Assembly: GCA_963704035.1 (NCBI GenBank)
Contig: CAVPGR010000002.1
Location: 310,001 to 374,000 of the forward strand
Source: JAOSJL01 sp963704035
GTDB lineage: Bacteria; Actinomycetota; Acidimicrobiia; IMCC26256; JAOSJL01
Direction: 5' to 3'
Length of the DNA: 64,000 bases
Shown one piece after another: positions 31,701 through 42,146 of this stretch. How positions within the stretch are numbered: the stretch's first letter is position 1; each line of letters opens with the position of its first letter. The notes beneath the pieces were generated by a model that saw nothing but the letters and a program-made list of their open reading frames with translations, made no database searches and was not told the origin of the DNA. The position numbers were made by a program, and so were the translations under genes.

Positions 31701-32234
31701 ATGGACACCTTCGACGTCGACGGGCTGAACTGGGGTCTGCTCGTGCTGCGCTGCGGCCTCGGGCTGATCATGGTCGCCCACGGCTGGAACCACATCTTCG
31801 GCGGGGGGAAGATCACGGGAACAGCCGGGTGGTTCGACAGCCTCGGCATGCGTCCGGGAATTCTGCACGCCTGGTTGGCGAGCCTCACCGAGCTGGGGGT
31901 CGGCGCGATGCTCCTGGCAGGTCTGTTGACTCCTCTCGCCGCCGCGGGCGTGATCGGCGTGCTCTTCGTGGCGCTCATCACCAACCACCTGAAGAACGGC
32001 TTCTTCATCTTCCGACCGGGTGAGGGCTACGAGTACGTGCTCTTCCTGATGGTCGCCGCCGCGGCTCTCGGTGCCACGGGAGCCGGAGAGTGGTCGCTCG
32101 ACGAGGCGATCGACGTCCACATCGACGCGTGGGCGGGATTCCTGATCGCTCTCCTGGGCGGCGTGGGCGCGGCGACGGTCCTCATGCTCGTGTTCTGGCG
32201 TCCGGACCCTCCGGTGGACGCCGCCGACCGCTAG
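31701..32234 (+). CDS. DoxX-family membrane protein
   Basis: DoxX/DoxD-type protein of 177 residues with four hydrophobic helices and the family features LRCGLGLIMVAHGWNHIFGGG near the start and GILHAWLASLTELGVGAMLLAGLLTPLAA in the middle. DoxX-like proteins occur in thiosulfate:quinone oxidoreductase and in redox-stress membrane complexes. The exact role is unknown. The start ATG is at 31701 with GGGGAGCACGCC upstream. It converges with the fused ETF gene. Confidence 0.85.
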   Translation: MDTFDVDGLNWGLLVLRCGLGLIMVAHGWNHIFGGGKITGTAGWFDSLGMRPGILHAWLASLTELGVGAMLLAGLLTPLAAAGVIGVLFVALITNHLKNGFFIFRPGEGYEYVLFLMVAAAALGATGAGEWSLDEAIDVHIDAWAGFLIALLGGVGAATVLMLVFWRPDPPVDAADR

Positions 32235-32281
32235 CCCGGAGCCGAGGAGCAGCGGCCCGGTGCCGAAGGCACCAAGAGCGG

Positions 32282-34090
32282 TTAGGTCGTGCGGCTGACG
32301 GCGGCCGCGAGCAGAGGGACGGCTTGGCGCCAGTCGGCGGTGAGTGAGACGTCGGAGTACCCGTGGATCGGGGCGTCGGGATCCGGGTTGATGCCGACCA
32401 CGGTGCCCGCCGCCCGGATTCCGACGGAGTGGTTGAACTTCCCCGACAGCCCGATCCCGATGTAGAGACGCGGTGCGATGCTGCGACCCGTGATCCCGAT
32501 CTGACGGGCACGGGGGAGCCAGCCCCGGTCGGTCACCTTCCGTGTGGCGCCGAGCTCTGCGCCGAGGGCATCGAGCAGCGGGTCGAGCAGCGGGTACTCG
32601 TCGGGTTCGACGGCCTGGCCGATGCCGACGACCACGTCGGCCAGTGCGAGCGTTTCGACGTCGTCGTCGCGGGTGCGTGCGAGCACGTCGACACGACCGC
32701 GGTGTGGAACCGCGATCCGCTCGACCTCGGGCGTCACCGTGCGCGCAGCGGGAAGGGGGAGGACGCCGGCGCGCACTGTCACGAGCTGTACCTCGGAGGT
32801 GGCCGTGATGGCAGCGACGAGTTGCCCGCCGAACGCGGGCTTCCAGGCGCGGAGTCGACCGTCGATGACGTCGAGCTCCACGGCGTCGCCGGTGAGACCT
32901 CCACCCACGTGGGCGGCGATCCGGCCGGCCACCTCGCGACCCCACGCCGTGCTCGGGGCCAGCACTGCCCACGGAGCCGTCGTCGCGGTCCAGCGTGCGG
33001 CGACCGCCGCCACGTCGTCCTCGACCGTGGAGCCGACCAACTCGACGACGCGATCGGCACCCTGGTTTCCGAACACGGACGCCCGACCGATGGCTGGGCG
33101 CCGGCGCTGTGGACGTCGAGCAGACCCTTCGGGAGTGACATCGAGAAGCACCGTCGAGCCGCCGATATCTGCGGCAAGGCGCGCGGCGGCGCCCAGCAAC
33201 TCCGCCGTCTCGCGGTGTCGGTCGGGTTCGCCGAGCACGGAGATCACCGGTCCGTCCCCGCCGGTCGTGGGGACGACGGCCGGCGGAGGTCCGCTCGTGC
33301 GGTCGAATGCGCCGCGAGCCTCGAGGGCTGCGACGGCGTCCTCCACCTGATCGTGGACCGGGCCCTCGAGGCGACGACCCTCGCGGGCCACCTCCAGAAC
33401 GCGCACGTCACCGACACGCGTGGGGCTTGCGTCGGCGCCCCACGGGCCGGGCCCGAGGTCGTCAGCGCTGACGGTGGAGATGTGCACCGGATCGACCGCC
33501 GCTCGCCCCGCGGGATCGACCTTGCAGGGATCGCAGAGTCGCTCGGCGACCGAGCAGACGGCGGGGAGCTGCACCCGAGCGCGAACGATTCCGTCATCGT
33601 GCTCGCAGTGCGCGTCGAGCCGCCTGCCGTCGAGCTCGACGCTCTTCACACCCGTCAGGAAAGGAAGGCCCATCAGCTCCGCGACCTCGGGGCCCACCTG
33701 ACCGGTGTCGGCATCGACGGAGTTGCGACCCGCCAGGATCAGGTCGAATCGTCCCTCGCTCTCGAGCGCGCGTGAGACGGCGCGTGCCGTGGCGAGTGTG
33801 TCGGAGCCGGCGAAGGCGGGATCGGTCACGAGCACGCCACGGATCGTCGTCCCGAGCGCCTGGCCCCACGCGATCGCCTCACGCAACGTGTCCTCGGCGC
33901 TGGGAGGCCCGAGCGTCACGACCACGACCTCACCGCCGGTCGTCTCCGCCAGTTCACACGCCTTCGACACCGCGCGCCGGCAGTACGGGTTCATCTCCAG
34001 TTCGAGACCGTCGCGGCGTAGGCGCCCGTCAGAATCGAGCTCCATCGTCTCGAACGCGGGGATCTGTTTGACGAGCGCCGCAATGCGCAA
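32282..34090 (-). CDS. Fused electron-transfer flavoprotein (EtfB-EtfA)
   Basis: A 602-residue fusion. Residues 1-250 are the ETF beta subunit (IAALVKQIPAFETMELD, MNPYCRRAVSKACEL, and the ETF-beta core DLILAGRNSVDADTGQVGPEVAELMG). Residues 290-602 are the alpha subunit, ending in the FAD signature LYIGIGLSGKFNHSVGIRAAG with the NPDPDAPI segment. Separate genes are the rule, so a single-chain ETF is notable. It accepts electrons from acyl-CoA dehydrogenases, several of which lie in this window, and delivers them to an ETF:quinone oxidoreductase. The start is TTG at 34090, inside a 17-bp repeat. No ribosome site is clear, so the exact start is uncertain. Confidence 0.87.
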   Translation of the reverse strand: MRIAALVKQIPAFETMELDSDGRLRRDGLELEMNPYCRRAVSKACELAETTGGEVVVVTLGPPSAEDTLREAIAWGQALGTTIRGVLVTDPAFAGSDTLATARAVSRALESEGRFDLILAGRNSVDADTGQVGPEVAELMGLPFLTGVKSVELDGRRLDAHCEHDDGIVRARVQLPAVCSVAERLCDPCKVDPAGRAAVDPVHISTVSADDLGPGPWGADASPTRVGDVRVLEVAREGRRLEGPVHDQVEDAVAALEARGAFDRTSGPPPAVVPTTGGDGPVISVLGEPDRHRETAELLGAAARLAADIGGSTVLLDVTPEGSARRPQRRRPAIGRASVFGNQGADRVVELVGSTVEDDVAAVAARWTATTAPWAVLAPSTAWGREVAGRIAAHVGGGLTGDAVELDVIDGRLRAWKPAFGGQLVAAITATSEVQLVTVRAGVLPLPAARTVTPEVERIAVPHRGRVDVLARTRDDDVETLALADVVVGIGQAVEPDEYPLLDPLLDALGAELGATRKVTDRGWLPRARQIGITGRSIAPRLYIGIGLSGKFNHSVGIRAAGTVVGINPDPDAPIHGYSDVSLTADWRQAVPLLAAAVSRTT

Positions 34091-34125
34091 CGGTTCGGAC
34101 GGCGCAACGGTTCGGACGGGCGCAA
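34085..34125 (-). repeat. 17-bp tandem repeat at the ETF start codon
   Basis: Two copies of GCGCAACGGTTCGGACG (34085-34101, 34102-34118) plus a partial third (34120-34125). On the minus strand each copy ends in TTGCGC, so the TTG start is duplicated. The last spacing is one base longer, again at a G run. Confidence 0.85.
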
Positions 34126-34252
34126 TGGCCTGGCGGAATCGGGGGTCATGCGCACCTGACGGTGAATCCGGCGGTGGCGTCGCGCCCTTGCGCCAGAAGG
34201 GAAATGCCGCGATTGCTGACTACGATGTCAGGTTAGCGGGACCGGAGGATGC

Positions 34253-35440
34253 ATGGAAGCGCGTGAAGCCGTCATTGTCGACACGACGCGGACGCCGATC
34301 GGCCGACGTAAGGGCGCACTGGCGCACTGGCACCCGACCGACCTCCTGGGTCACACGCTCCGGGCCCTGGTGGAGCGCACTGACGTGGATCCGGGGAGGA
34401 TCGACGACGTCGTCGGTGGATGTGTCACCCAGTCGGGTGAGCAGGGCTGCAACGTCACGCGTAACGCCTGGGTCGCGGCCGGTCTGCCGTGGCACGTCCC
34501 GGCCACGAGCGTCGACCGCCAGTGCGGGTCGTCGCAGCAGGCCGCGCACTTCGTCGCACAGGGTGTGATCGCCGGGGCCTACGACCTGGCGATCGCGTGC
34601 GGTGTCGAATCCATGACGCGTGCGCCGATGGCGTCGAACGCCAAGGGCGGCACCGGACCGTTCAGCGCCGATTTCATGGAGGCGTGCGACAACAGGCTCG
34701 GCATCCAGTTCTGGGTTGCGCAGGTGCTCGCCGACAAGTGGGGGGTCACCCGCGAGGAGATGGACGAGTTCGCGCTCCGGAGTCACCAGCGGGCCGCACA
34801 GAACACCGACATCGGCTTCTTCGACCGTGAGATCACACCCGTCTCCGTCAAGGGGGAGTCGGGAGAGGAAACAGGCGAGATGTTCACTGCCGACGAGGGC
34901 ATCCGCCGCGAGACGACGATCGAGCAGCTCGCGTCACTACCCGCAGCGATGTCCTGGGATCCCGACGAAGCACCCGACATCACCGCCGGGAACTCCTCTC
35001 AGACCAGTGACGGTGCGGCCGCGATGCTCATCGCCGAGCGCCGAACCGCCGAACGCCTGGGTCTGCCGGTGCGGGCTCGCTTCGCACACTTCGCCGTCGC
35101 TGCCGACGACCCTGTTCTGGTGTTGTCCGCCCCCAACCCGGTGACGCGCAAGCTGCTCGAGCGCAGTGGTATGTCGATCGACGACTTCGACGTCATGGAG
35201 TGCAACGAGGCGTTCGCGGCGATCGCTCTGATGTGGGCCCGTGAGTTCACGCCCGACCCGGAGCGGTACAACCCACGGGGTGGCGCGATAGCGCTCGGGC
35301 ACCCGCTCGGTGCGAGTGGGGTGCGCATCATGGGAACCCTGCTCAACCACCTCGAGGTCACCGGCGGCCGCTACGGCTTCCAGACGATGTGCGAGGGCGG
35401 CGGCCAGGCCAACGCCACCGTGATCGAGCGCCTCGGCTAG
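34253..35440 (+). CDS. Thiolase (acetyl-CoA acetyltransferase)
   Basis: Complete thiolase of 395 residues that cleaves or forms beta-ketoacyl-CoA. The acylated cysteine lies in SVDRQCGSSQQA (near residue 90), the catalytic histidine in GGAIALGHPLGASG near 346 and the second cysteine in the C-terminal MCEGGGQANA motif. GGAGG lies 4 bases before the ATG at 34253. It is divergent from the fused ETF and converges with narI. It probably completes beta-oxidation cycles begun by the nearby dehydrogenases. Confidence 0.93.
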   Translation: MEAREAVIVDTTRTPIGRRKGALAHWHPTDLLGHTLRALVERTDVDPGRIDDVVGGCVTQSGEQGCNVTRNAWVAAGLPWHVPATSVDRQCGSSQQAAHFVAQGVIAGAYDLAIACGVESMTRAPMASNAKGGTGPFSADFMEACDNRLGIQFWVAQVLADKWGVTREEMDEFALRSHQRAAQNTDIGFFDREITPVSVKGESGEETGEMFTADEGIRRETTIEQLASLPAAMSWDPDEAPDITAGNSSQTSDGAAAMLIAERRTAERLGLPVRARFAHFAVAADDPVLVLSAPNPVTRKLLERSGMSIDDFDVMECNEAFAAIALMWAREFTPDPERYNPRGGAIALGHPLGASGVRIMGTLLNHLEVTGGRYGFQTMCEGGGQANATVIERLG

Positions 35441-35461
35441 AGATGGGTCGTGACCGAAGCT

Positions 35462-36208
35462 TCAGTCGCGACCGATCGTCCTCCAGCGTTTGCCGACACC
35501 GGGGGTGTGAGGTGGCGACGGCTCGCGGTGTCGGTACACGACGTAGGGGCGGGTGAGGTAGGTGACGGGGGCGCTCCACGAGTGGACGAATCGGGTGAAC
35601 GGATACATGGCCAGGAAGAGCCAGGCAACGGTGATGTGGATCCGGTAGATCTCGGGGACACCGTTGAGTGCGCTGACGTCGGGTTGGAACAACATGATGC
35701 TGCGCCACCAGACCGCGACGGAGGGCCGATAGTTGTAGCCCGGACCGAGAACGTTGTAGCCGACGGTGGTCAGCGTGCCGAGAATGACCATGAGCCAGAG
35801 CATCGACATGGCGGCGACGTCGATGCGTGTCGTTGCCCGCTTGACTCGGCCGTTGATGACCCGGCGGAGCAACAGGATGACCATTCCGCTCAGGCAGATC
35901 ACGAGCCCGGTGACACCGCCGACCTGAGCGACCAGGGTGTACTGGGCTTCGCTGATCCCGAGTGCTTCGGTGAACGATTCGGGAATGATGATCCCCAGCA
36001 TGTGACCCACGATCACCATCAGTGCGCCGTAGTGGAACAGCGGAGCACCGAGTTCGAGCCAGCGTTTCTCGTAGATCTCCGACGACCGGCTCACCCACCC
36101 GAACTTGTCGTAGCGGTAGCGCCAGATGTGCCCGATCACGAACGTTGCCATCGCGAGGTACGGCAACACGAGGAAGAGAAGTATGTCGGGCATGGAGACG
36201 TTGTTCAT
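35462..36208 (-). CDS. narI: Respiratory nitrate reductase gamma subunit
   Basis: Cytochrome b subunit of 248 residues with five transmembrane helices. Heme-ligand histidines appear in FVIGHIWRYRYDKFGW, PLFHYGALMVIVGHMLG and YRIHITVAWLFLAMYPFTRFVHSWS, as in NarI. It oxidises quinol at the outer membrane face and passes electrons to NarH. The ATG overlaps the narJ stop by four bases. It is the last gene of the narGHJI unit, which matches the order in other actinobacteria. Confidence 0.95.
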   Translation of the reverse strand: MNNVSMPDILLFLVLPYLAMATFVIGHIWRYRYDKFGWVSRSSEIYEKRWLELGAPLFHYGALMVIVGHMLGIIIPESFTEALGISEAQYTLVAQVGGVTGLVICLSGMVILLLRRVINGRVKRATTRIDVAAMSMLWLMVILGTLTTVGYNVLGPGYNYRPSVAVWWRSIMLFQPDVSALNGVPEIYRIHITVAWLFLAMYPFTRFVHSWSAPVTYLTRPYVVYRHREPSPPHTPGVGKRWRTIGRD

Positions 36209-36861
36209 CCGCCGCCTCCACGGCGGACCGGATCGGCCACCGCAACGTCGAGACCGACCTCTTCGGTCGGCGGGCCCTCTTGCATCAGACGGTTGACTGC
36301 CCGGTCGCGTCCTTCGGTGATCGGGGGAAGTACATCGGTCACCGCCGCGAGCACCTCGGCGAACGGACTCCCGAGAGCGGTCAGTGACCGGCGGAGGAAC
36401 TCGATCGATCCCTGATGGGTGATGAGTACCTCATCACCGCCCGGTACCGTCGCCGCGAGCTCGAGGAGGGCGGGGAGGTAGTCGGGAAGCTCGTCGGCCG
36501 GACCGGTGACGCCTAGCCGCCGGTACTCGTCGGCGATCTCGAGCAGGCTCTCACCGCGACGCCGCGTATCGCCGTCGGCAAAGTAGGTCAGGTCGAGCGA
36601 GCAGCGGCGTCGGTGCTCGAAGGTGTCGACGTAGCAGGTTTCGCGCTGCATCGGTTCCTGCTCGAGCCACCAGTCGAGGAATTCCCGGATCCGATGAAGT
36701 GGACCGGTGTCGATCTGGTTCGGGACGGCGGCGTCCACGAGTGCAATCGCCGCGGGGTCGTCGGGGTAGCCGAGCAGGACGGCGGACACCTGAAAGACGA
36801 GTGAGCGGGTCGTCGCGTCGACGGTCGGCTGACGGGACCGTCGACCCATCTTCTTGATCAT
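36205..36861 (-). CDS. narJ: Nitrate reductase assembly chaperone
   Basis: NarJ, 218 residues, an all-helical chaperone needed for molybdenum-cofactor insertion into NarG and not part of the final enzyme. Family features are VFQVSAVLLGYPDD near the start, the YVDTFEHRRRCSLDLTYFADGDTRRRG motif and LPDYLPALLELAA. It overlaps narH and narI by four bases each (ATGA), indicating coupled translation. Confidence 0.93.
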   Translation of the reverse strand: MIKKMGRRSRQPTVDATTRSLVFQVSAVLLGYPDDPAAIALVDAAVPNQIDTGPLHRIREFLDWWLEQEPMQRETCYVDTFEHRRRCSLDLTYFADGDTRRRGESLLEIADEYRRLGVTGPADELPDYLPALLELAATVPGGDEVLITHQGSIEFLRRSLTALGSPFAEVLAAVTDVLPPITEGRDRAVNRLMQEGPPTEEVGLDVAVADPVRRGGGG

Positions 36862-38423
36862 CGCGGTGGCGCTTCGCGGACGTTCAGCCGGACGCGGCCG
36901 TCTTCGTCGCGGGAGGTGTCGGCCCGGGGCATGACCATGTTCGGCTCCTCCAGTCCGAAGGTGGCCGCGAGGTCGGGTCCGCCGGGGAAGTCGATGCTGC
37001 AGTGCTCGGACTGGCGGGCTCCCGTCTCCTCACGGTGGCTGGTGGGGATGACATACCGTTCGTCGTAGGGGGCGAGCGCGAGAAGGCGGAACAGGTGCTC
37101 GAGCTGGTCCGGGCGCAGGCCGACGTCGGCGGCGAGGCTCTCGTTGCCTGCACCGGTGAGCTGTTCATCCCGTTTGAAGGCTCGCATGGCCGTGAGCCTC
37201 CGGAGTGCGGTCTCCACCGGCTTCACGTCGCCGGCAGTCAGGAGATTCGCCAGGTAGTCGACCGGGATGCGCATGTGCTCGATGGCAGCGAAGACGTCCT
37301 CGGGCCGTTCGGCGTCGTATCCGCCCACGCTCATGGCGTCGACGACCGGGGACAGCGGTGGGACGTACCAGACCATTGGCAGTGTCCGGTATTCGGGATG
37401 CAACGGAAACGCCACGCCGAGGTCCTTGGCCAGGGCATAGACGGGCGAGCGCCCGGCCGCCTCGATCCAGTCGTGGGGCACACCCGATGCCTCCGCGGCC
37501 GCGATCACCTCGGGATCGTGTGGGTCGAGGAAGAGGTCGCGGTGAGCCTCGATCAGGTCCTGCTCGTCGGTGGTGGCCGCGACCTCGGTGACCGCGTCGA
37601 GGTCGTAGAGCACGATACCGATGTAGCGGATCCGGCCGACGCAGGTCTCCGAGCAGACCGTCGGCTCTCCGTCTTCGACGCGCGCGTAGCAGAACGTGCA
37701 CTTCTCGGCCTTCGACGTGACGTGGTTGAAGTACACCTTCTTGTACGGACATCCCGACACGCAGAAGCGCCACCCACGGCACTTGTTCTGATCGACGAGG
37801 ACGATGCCGTCCTCTTCGCGCTTGTACATCGCGCCCGACGGACACGATGCGACACATGACGGGTTCATGCAGTGCTCGCAGATGCGCGGCAGGTACATCA
37901 GGAACACGTTCTCGTAGTCGAGCTTGATCTGTTCTTCGAGGCCGCGCATGTTCGGGTCCTCGAGGTAGCGCTCGTGAGCGCCGCCGAGGTCGTCCTCCCA
38001 GTTGGGGCCCCACTGGAGGTCCATCTCCTCGCCCGTGAGCCGGCTGTGGGCCGTCGCCACCGGTGCCCGGTCCGACTTGGGAGCGTTGGTCAGCGACGCG
38101 TAGTCGTAGGACCACGGTTCGTAGTAGTCGTCGATCGTGGGAAGATCCGGGTTCGCGAAGATCCGCATCAGCTTCTTGATCCGCCCGCCGGCCTTCAGCT
38201 TCAGCCTGCCGCGCCGGTTGAGGGTCCATCCGCCGTTCCAGCGGTTCTGATCCTCGTAGTGCTTGGGGTATCCGATTCCCGGCTTGGTCTCGACGTTGTT
38301 GAACCAGACGTAGTCGGTGCCGGTCCGGTTCGTCCACGCCTGTTTGCAGGTGGTGGAGCACGTGTGGCAGCCGATGCACTTGTCGAGCGCCATCACCATC
38401 ATGAACTGCGCATGGACTCTCAT
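36858..38423 (-). CDS. narH: Respiratory nitrate reductase beta subunit
   Basis: NarH, 521 residues. Four cysteine groups bind three 4Fe-4S and one 3Fe-4S clusters: CIGCHTCSTTC near 16, CEHCMNPSCVASC, CRGWRFCVSGC with the Trp that marks the 3Fe-4S site, and CTFCYAR then CVGRIRYIG. It carries electrons from NarI to NarG on the cytoplasmic side. The NarH-type insertions between the first two groups and the long C-terminal domain are present, unlike the shorter NxrB at 25592-26854. The start overlaps the narG stop (TGATG). Confidence 0.96.
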   Translation of the reverse strand: MRVHAQFMMVMALDKCIGCHTCSTTCKQAWTNRTGTDYVWFNNVETKPGIGYPKHYEDQNRWNGGWTLNRRGRLKLKAGGRIKKLMRIFANPDLPTIDDYYEPWSYDYASLTNAPKSDRAPVATAHSRLTGEEMDLQWGPNWEDDLGGAHERYLEDPNMRGLEEQIKLDYENVFLMYLPRICEHCMNPSCVASCPSGAMYKREEDGIVLVDQNKCRGWRFCVSGCPYKKVYFNHVTSKAEKCTFCYARVEDGEPTVCSETCVGRIRYIGIVLYDLDAVTEVAATTDEQDLIEAHRDLFLDPHDPEVIAAAEASGVPHDWIEAAGRSPVYALAKDLGVAFPLHPEYRTLPMVWYVPPLSPVVDAMSVGGYDAERPEDVFAAIEHMRIPVDYLANLLTAGDVKPVETALRRLTAMRAFKRDEQLTGAGNESLAADVGLRPDQLEHLFRLLALAPYDERYVIPTSHREETGARQSEHCSIDFPGGPDLAATFGLEEPNMVMPRADTSRDEDGRVRLNVREAPPR

Positions 38424-41400
38424 CAGTACGTCACCGGCACGGTCCGCTTGCGAACGATCGTCACTTCATCGCGTTGGACACCCGTGCATCCGTAGTAGTT
38501 GAACCCGAACGCCTGTTGCGCGTACCCGCCGATCATGTGGGTCGGTTTCAGCAGGATGCGGGTCAGTGAGTTGTCGGTGCCGCCCGACCTGCCGGTCTTC
38601 TGGGTCTTCGGGTTCTGCACGTGACGGTCCTTGGCGTGGTACACGTAGCACGTTCCCTGCGGCATCCGAGGCGTCACGATGGCCCGACAGGCCAGGACCC
38701 CGTTGCGGTTCCACGCCTCGATCCAGTCGTTGTCGACCACGCCGATCGTCTCGGCGTCCTCGACCGACAACCACATTCCGGGGCCTCCTCGGTGCAGGGT
38801 CAACATCAGGATGTCGTCCTGGTATTCGGAGTGGATCGACCACTTGGAGTGCGGCGTCAGGTAGCGCAGGACCACCGCGCCGGGGCCGAGGTCGTCGACC
38901 TCGGGGTAGTGCTCGGGCATGTTCAGGGGCGGACGGTAGATCGGAAGCTGCTCGCCGTACTCGGCCATCCAGTCGTGGTCGAGGAAGGACGAGATTCGGC
39001 CGGTGAGCGTGTGCCACGGCTTGTGGCGCTCCACGTTGATCGTGAACGCCGAGTACTGCCGCTCGCCGCTCTCGTCACCGGACCACTCGGGGCTGGTGAG
39101 GGTCTTGTGGGGATGCTTCTGGGCGTCGGTCCAGCGGATGTGCGTGGATTCCTCACCCGCGACGAGATCCGCCAACGGGAGCCCGACCCGTTCCTCCAGC
39201 GACCGGAACCCGGCCGCCGACATTGCGCCGTTCGAAGCGCCCGACAGCGCCAGCATGACCTCGGCGACCTGACTGGCACGTTCCATCGACGGTCGGCCGT
39301 CTCCGACTCCTCCGAGCACGGTTCCGTTGGCCTCGGCCAGCCACTCGATCATGTCGCCGGGCGACCAATGCGCGCCCTTCGCGCCGATTCCCTTCTCATC
39401 GATCCAGCGACCCGAGGCTGGTCAACTTCTCGGCCACCGCGCCGAAGTCGCGCTCCACGACCACCAGGCCCGGCATCGTCTCGCCGGGGACCGGCTCGCA
39501 GTCACCGGCGCGCCAGTCGAGCGCATGTCCACCCGGCTGCGCCGTCTCGCGCGGGGTGTCGTGACCGTGCGAGGTCGCAACCACGTCGCGACGTACGCCG
39601 AGATGACGTGCGGCCATCGGCGCGAACACCTCGGCCAATGAGACGAAGGAATCCCAATCGTCGCGGGCTTCCCACGGAGGATCGATCGCCGCATTGAACG
39701 AATGGACGAACGGATGCATGTCGGTCATGGACAGGTCGAACTTCTCGTACCACGTCGCTGCCGGCAGGACGACGTCGGAGTAGTGCCCCGTGGAGGTCAT
39801 CCGGAAGTCGAGGTTGACGAGCAGATCGAGCTTCGCCTCCGGTGCCTCGTCGCGCCATACGACATCACGCGGTCGCTGTTCGGGCGGCGCCTCCTTCGCC
39901 GAGGCGTTGTCGTCGGCGCCGAGGAGATGCCGCAGGAAGTACTCGTGACCCTTACCGGAGCTGCCGAGCAGGTTGGAGCGCCACACGAACATCATCCGCG
40001 GGTGGTTGCGCGGGTCGTCCGGATCGTCCACCGAGAAGCTGAGGTCTCCCGACTTCAACTCGTCGACCACATGCTCGTCGACCGACTTGCCGGCGGCCTC
40101 GGCCTCGTCGGCGATGTCGAGCGGATTGCGGGCGAACGTCGGGTACGTGACCTGCCAACCCGCTCTCACCGACTGTGCCAGGCAGTCGACCGGCGTCATG
40201 CCATCGAAACGCGATGAGCCCAACGGTGATGCCAGCTGGTCGGGCCCGATCACCTCGTAGCGCCACTGATCGGAGGCGAGATAGAACCACGCGGTTCCGT
40301 TGGTCTGGCGTGGGGGACCGCCCCAGTCCAACGCATGGGCGACGGTCACCCAGCCGGTGAAGGTACGGATCTTCTCCTGGCCGACGTAGTGCGACCACCC
40401 GCCACCATTGCGACCCACGGTTCCACAGGCCGTGAGCATGGTGATGATCGCCCGGTAGATGGTGTCGGAGTTGAACCAGTGGTTGATGCCCGCGCCGAGG
40501 ATCACCATCGACCGGCCGTCGGTCGCCTCGGCGTTCCGTGCGAACTCCCGGGCGACCCGCTCCACGACCTCGGCCCTCACCGAGGTGATCGACTCCTGCC
40601 ATGCCGGTGTGTAGGGCGTGTCGGCGTCTCCATAGCCGCTCGGCCACGTCCCCGGTAGACCGTCACGACCGACGCCGTACTGGGCGAGGAGCAGATCGAA
40701 CACGGTGGTGACCAGATGGTCGCCGATCCTGATCGCGGGGACGCCGCGGGTCATGGTCGACGCGGGTGTGGTGTCGAACCGCGGGACCTCCACCTCGACC
40801 GCCTCGTGTGGTCGGTCCAACAGCGTCAGCGCGGGGTCCACGTCGCCCAGGTCGAGATTCCAGTGACCCTTGCCCGAATCGGTCCAACGGAACCCCATCG
40901 AACCGTCCGGCACCACAGGATCGCCGGTGGCGGAGTCGAGCAACACGGTCTTCCACTCAGCGCCCTCGGTGTCGTCGCCGAGATCGGACGACCGGAGCAA
41001 CTTGTCGGCCACGAGCCCTCCCGACTCGTGTTCCCGCAGAGTCACGAGGAACGGCCAGTCGGAGTTCTGTTTCGTGTACTCGGTGAAGTAGGGGACCTGT
41101 CGGTCTGCGTGGAACTCCTTCAGAATCACGTGGCCCATCGCCATGGCCAATGCACCGTCGGTTCCGGGCGCAGCGGGGAGCCAGTCATCCGCGAACTTCG
41201 TGTGCTCGGCGTAGTCGGGAGCGACGACCACGACCTTCTGGCCGCGGTAGCGGGACTCGACCATGAAGTGCGAGTCGGGAGTGCGGGTCACCGGGACGTT
41301 GGAACCCCACACCAACAGGTACGAGGCGTGCCACCAGTCGGCGGCCTCGGGAACGTCGGTCTGGTCACCGAACACCTGTGGCGACGACGGCGGCAGATCC

Positions 41401-42112
41401 GCATACCAGTCGTAGAACGAGAGCTGAGCGGCGCCGGTCAGAGCGAGATAGCGGGAGCCCGATGAATAGGACACCGGCGACATCGCCGGTAGCGGCGTGA
41501 ACTGGGCGACCCGGTCAGGACCGTGCTCCTTGATCGTGTGGACCTGCGCAGCCGCCACCAACTCCAGCGCTTCCTCCCAACCGGCGCGAGCGAAGCCCGC
41601 CTTGCCGCGTTCGGAGGTGTATCCGGCGCGCGTCGCCGGGTCAGAGACGATGGACGCCCACGCATCGACCGGATCCGAATGCGTCGCCCTCGCAGTCCTC
41701 CATGCTTCGAGCAGCGCACCCCTGATGTACGGGTGCTTCACCCGTGACGGGTTGTAGACGTACCACGAGAAGGACGCGCCGCGGGGCAACCGCGTGGCTC
41801 GTGGTCCGGCATGTCGGGGGATGTCTCGGGGTAGTCGGTTGCCTGCGTCTCCCAACTGATGATGCCGTCGCGTACGTAGACCTTCCACGAACAGGAACCG
41901 GTGCAGTTCACCCCGTGGGTCGACCGGACCTCCACGTCGTGACGCCAACGCTCCCGGTAGAACTCCTCCCAAACCGAGGGGTCGCTCCGTTCGACCACCC
42001 GTCCATCCCGGGACGGCGTGCCCCGTGTCAGGTACCGCTGACGTCCGAGCAGCTGCTGGACCGCTGCGGCATCGGGTGCTGCAGCTGGCGGCTCACTGCC
42101 CGTCGTCGTCAT
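38423..42112 (-). CDS. narG: Respiratory nitrate reductase alpha subunit (two frameshifts)
   Basis: Catalytic subunit of about 1229 residues after correction, the normal NarG length. It reduces nitrate to nitrite in the cytoplasm. The 4Fe-4S motif is HGVNCTGSCSW, the molybdenum Asp is expected in SFYDWYADLPP, and the C-terminal domain includes TPHSKWSIHS. The frame breaks twice: at the GGGG 41783-41786, where one base must be added to join HEPRGCP to RGASFSWYVYNP, and near 39411-39416, where a GGG must lose a base to read LGRWIDEKGIG. The errors cancel over the gene. No twin-arginine signal is present. Start ATG at 42112 with GGAG upstream. Confidence 0.93.
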
Positions 42113-42146
42113 CTGTCATTCTCCATCGGGGACGTGGCACTCGCCG

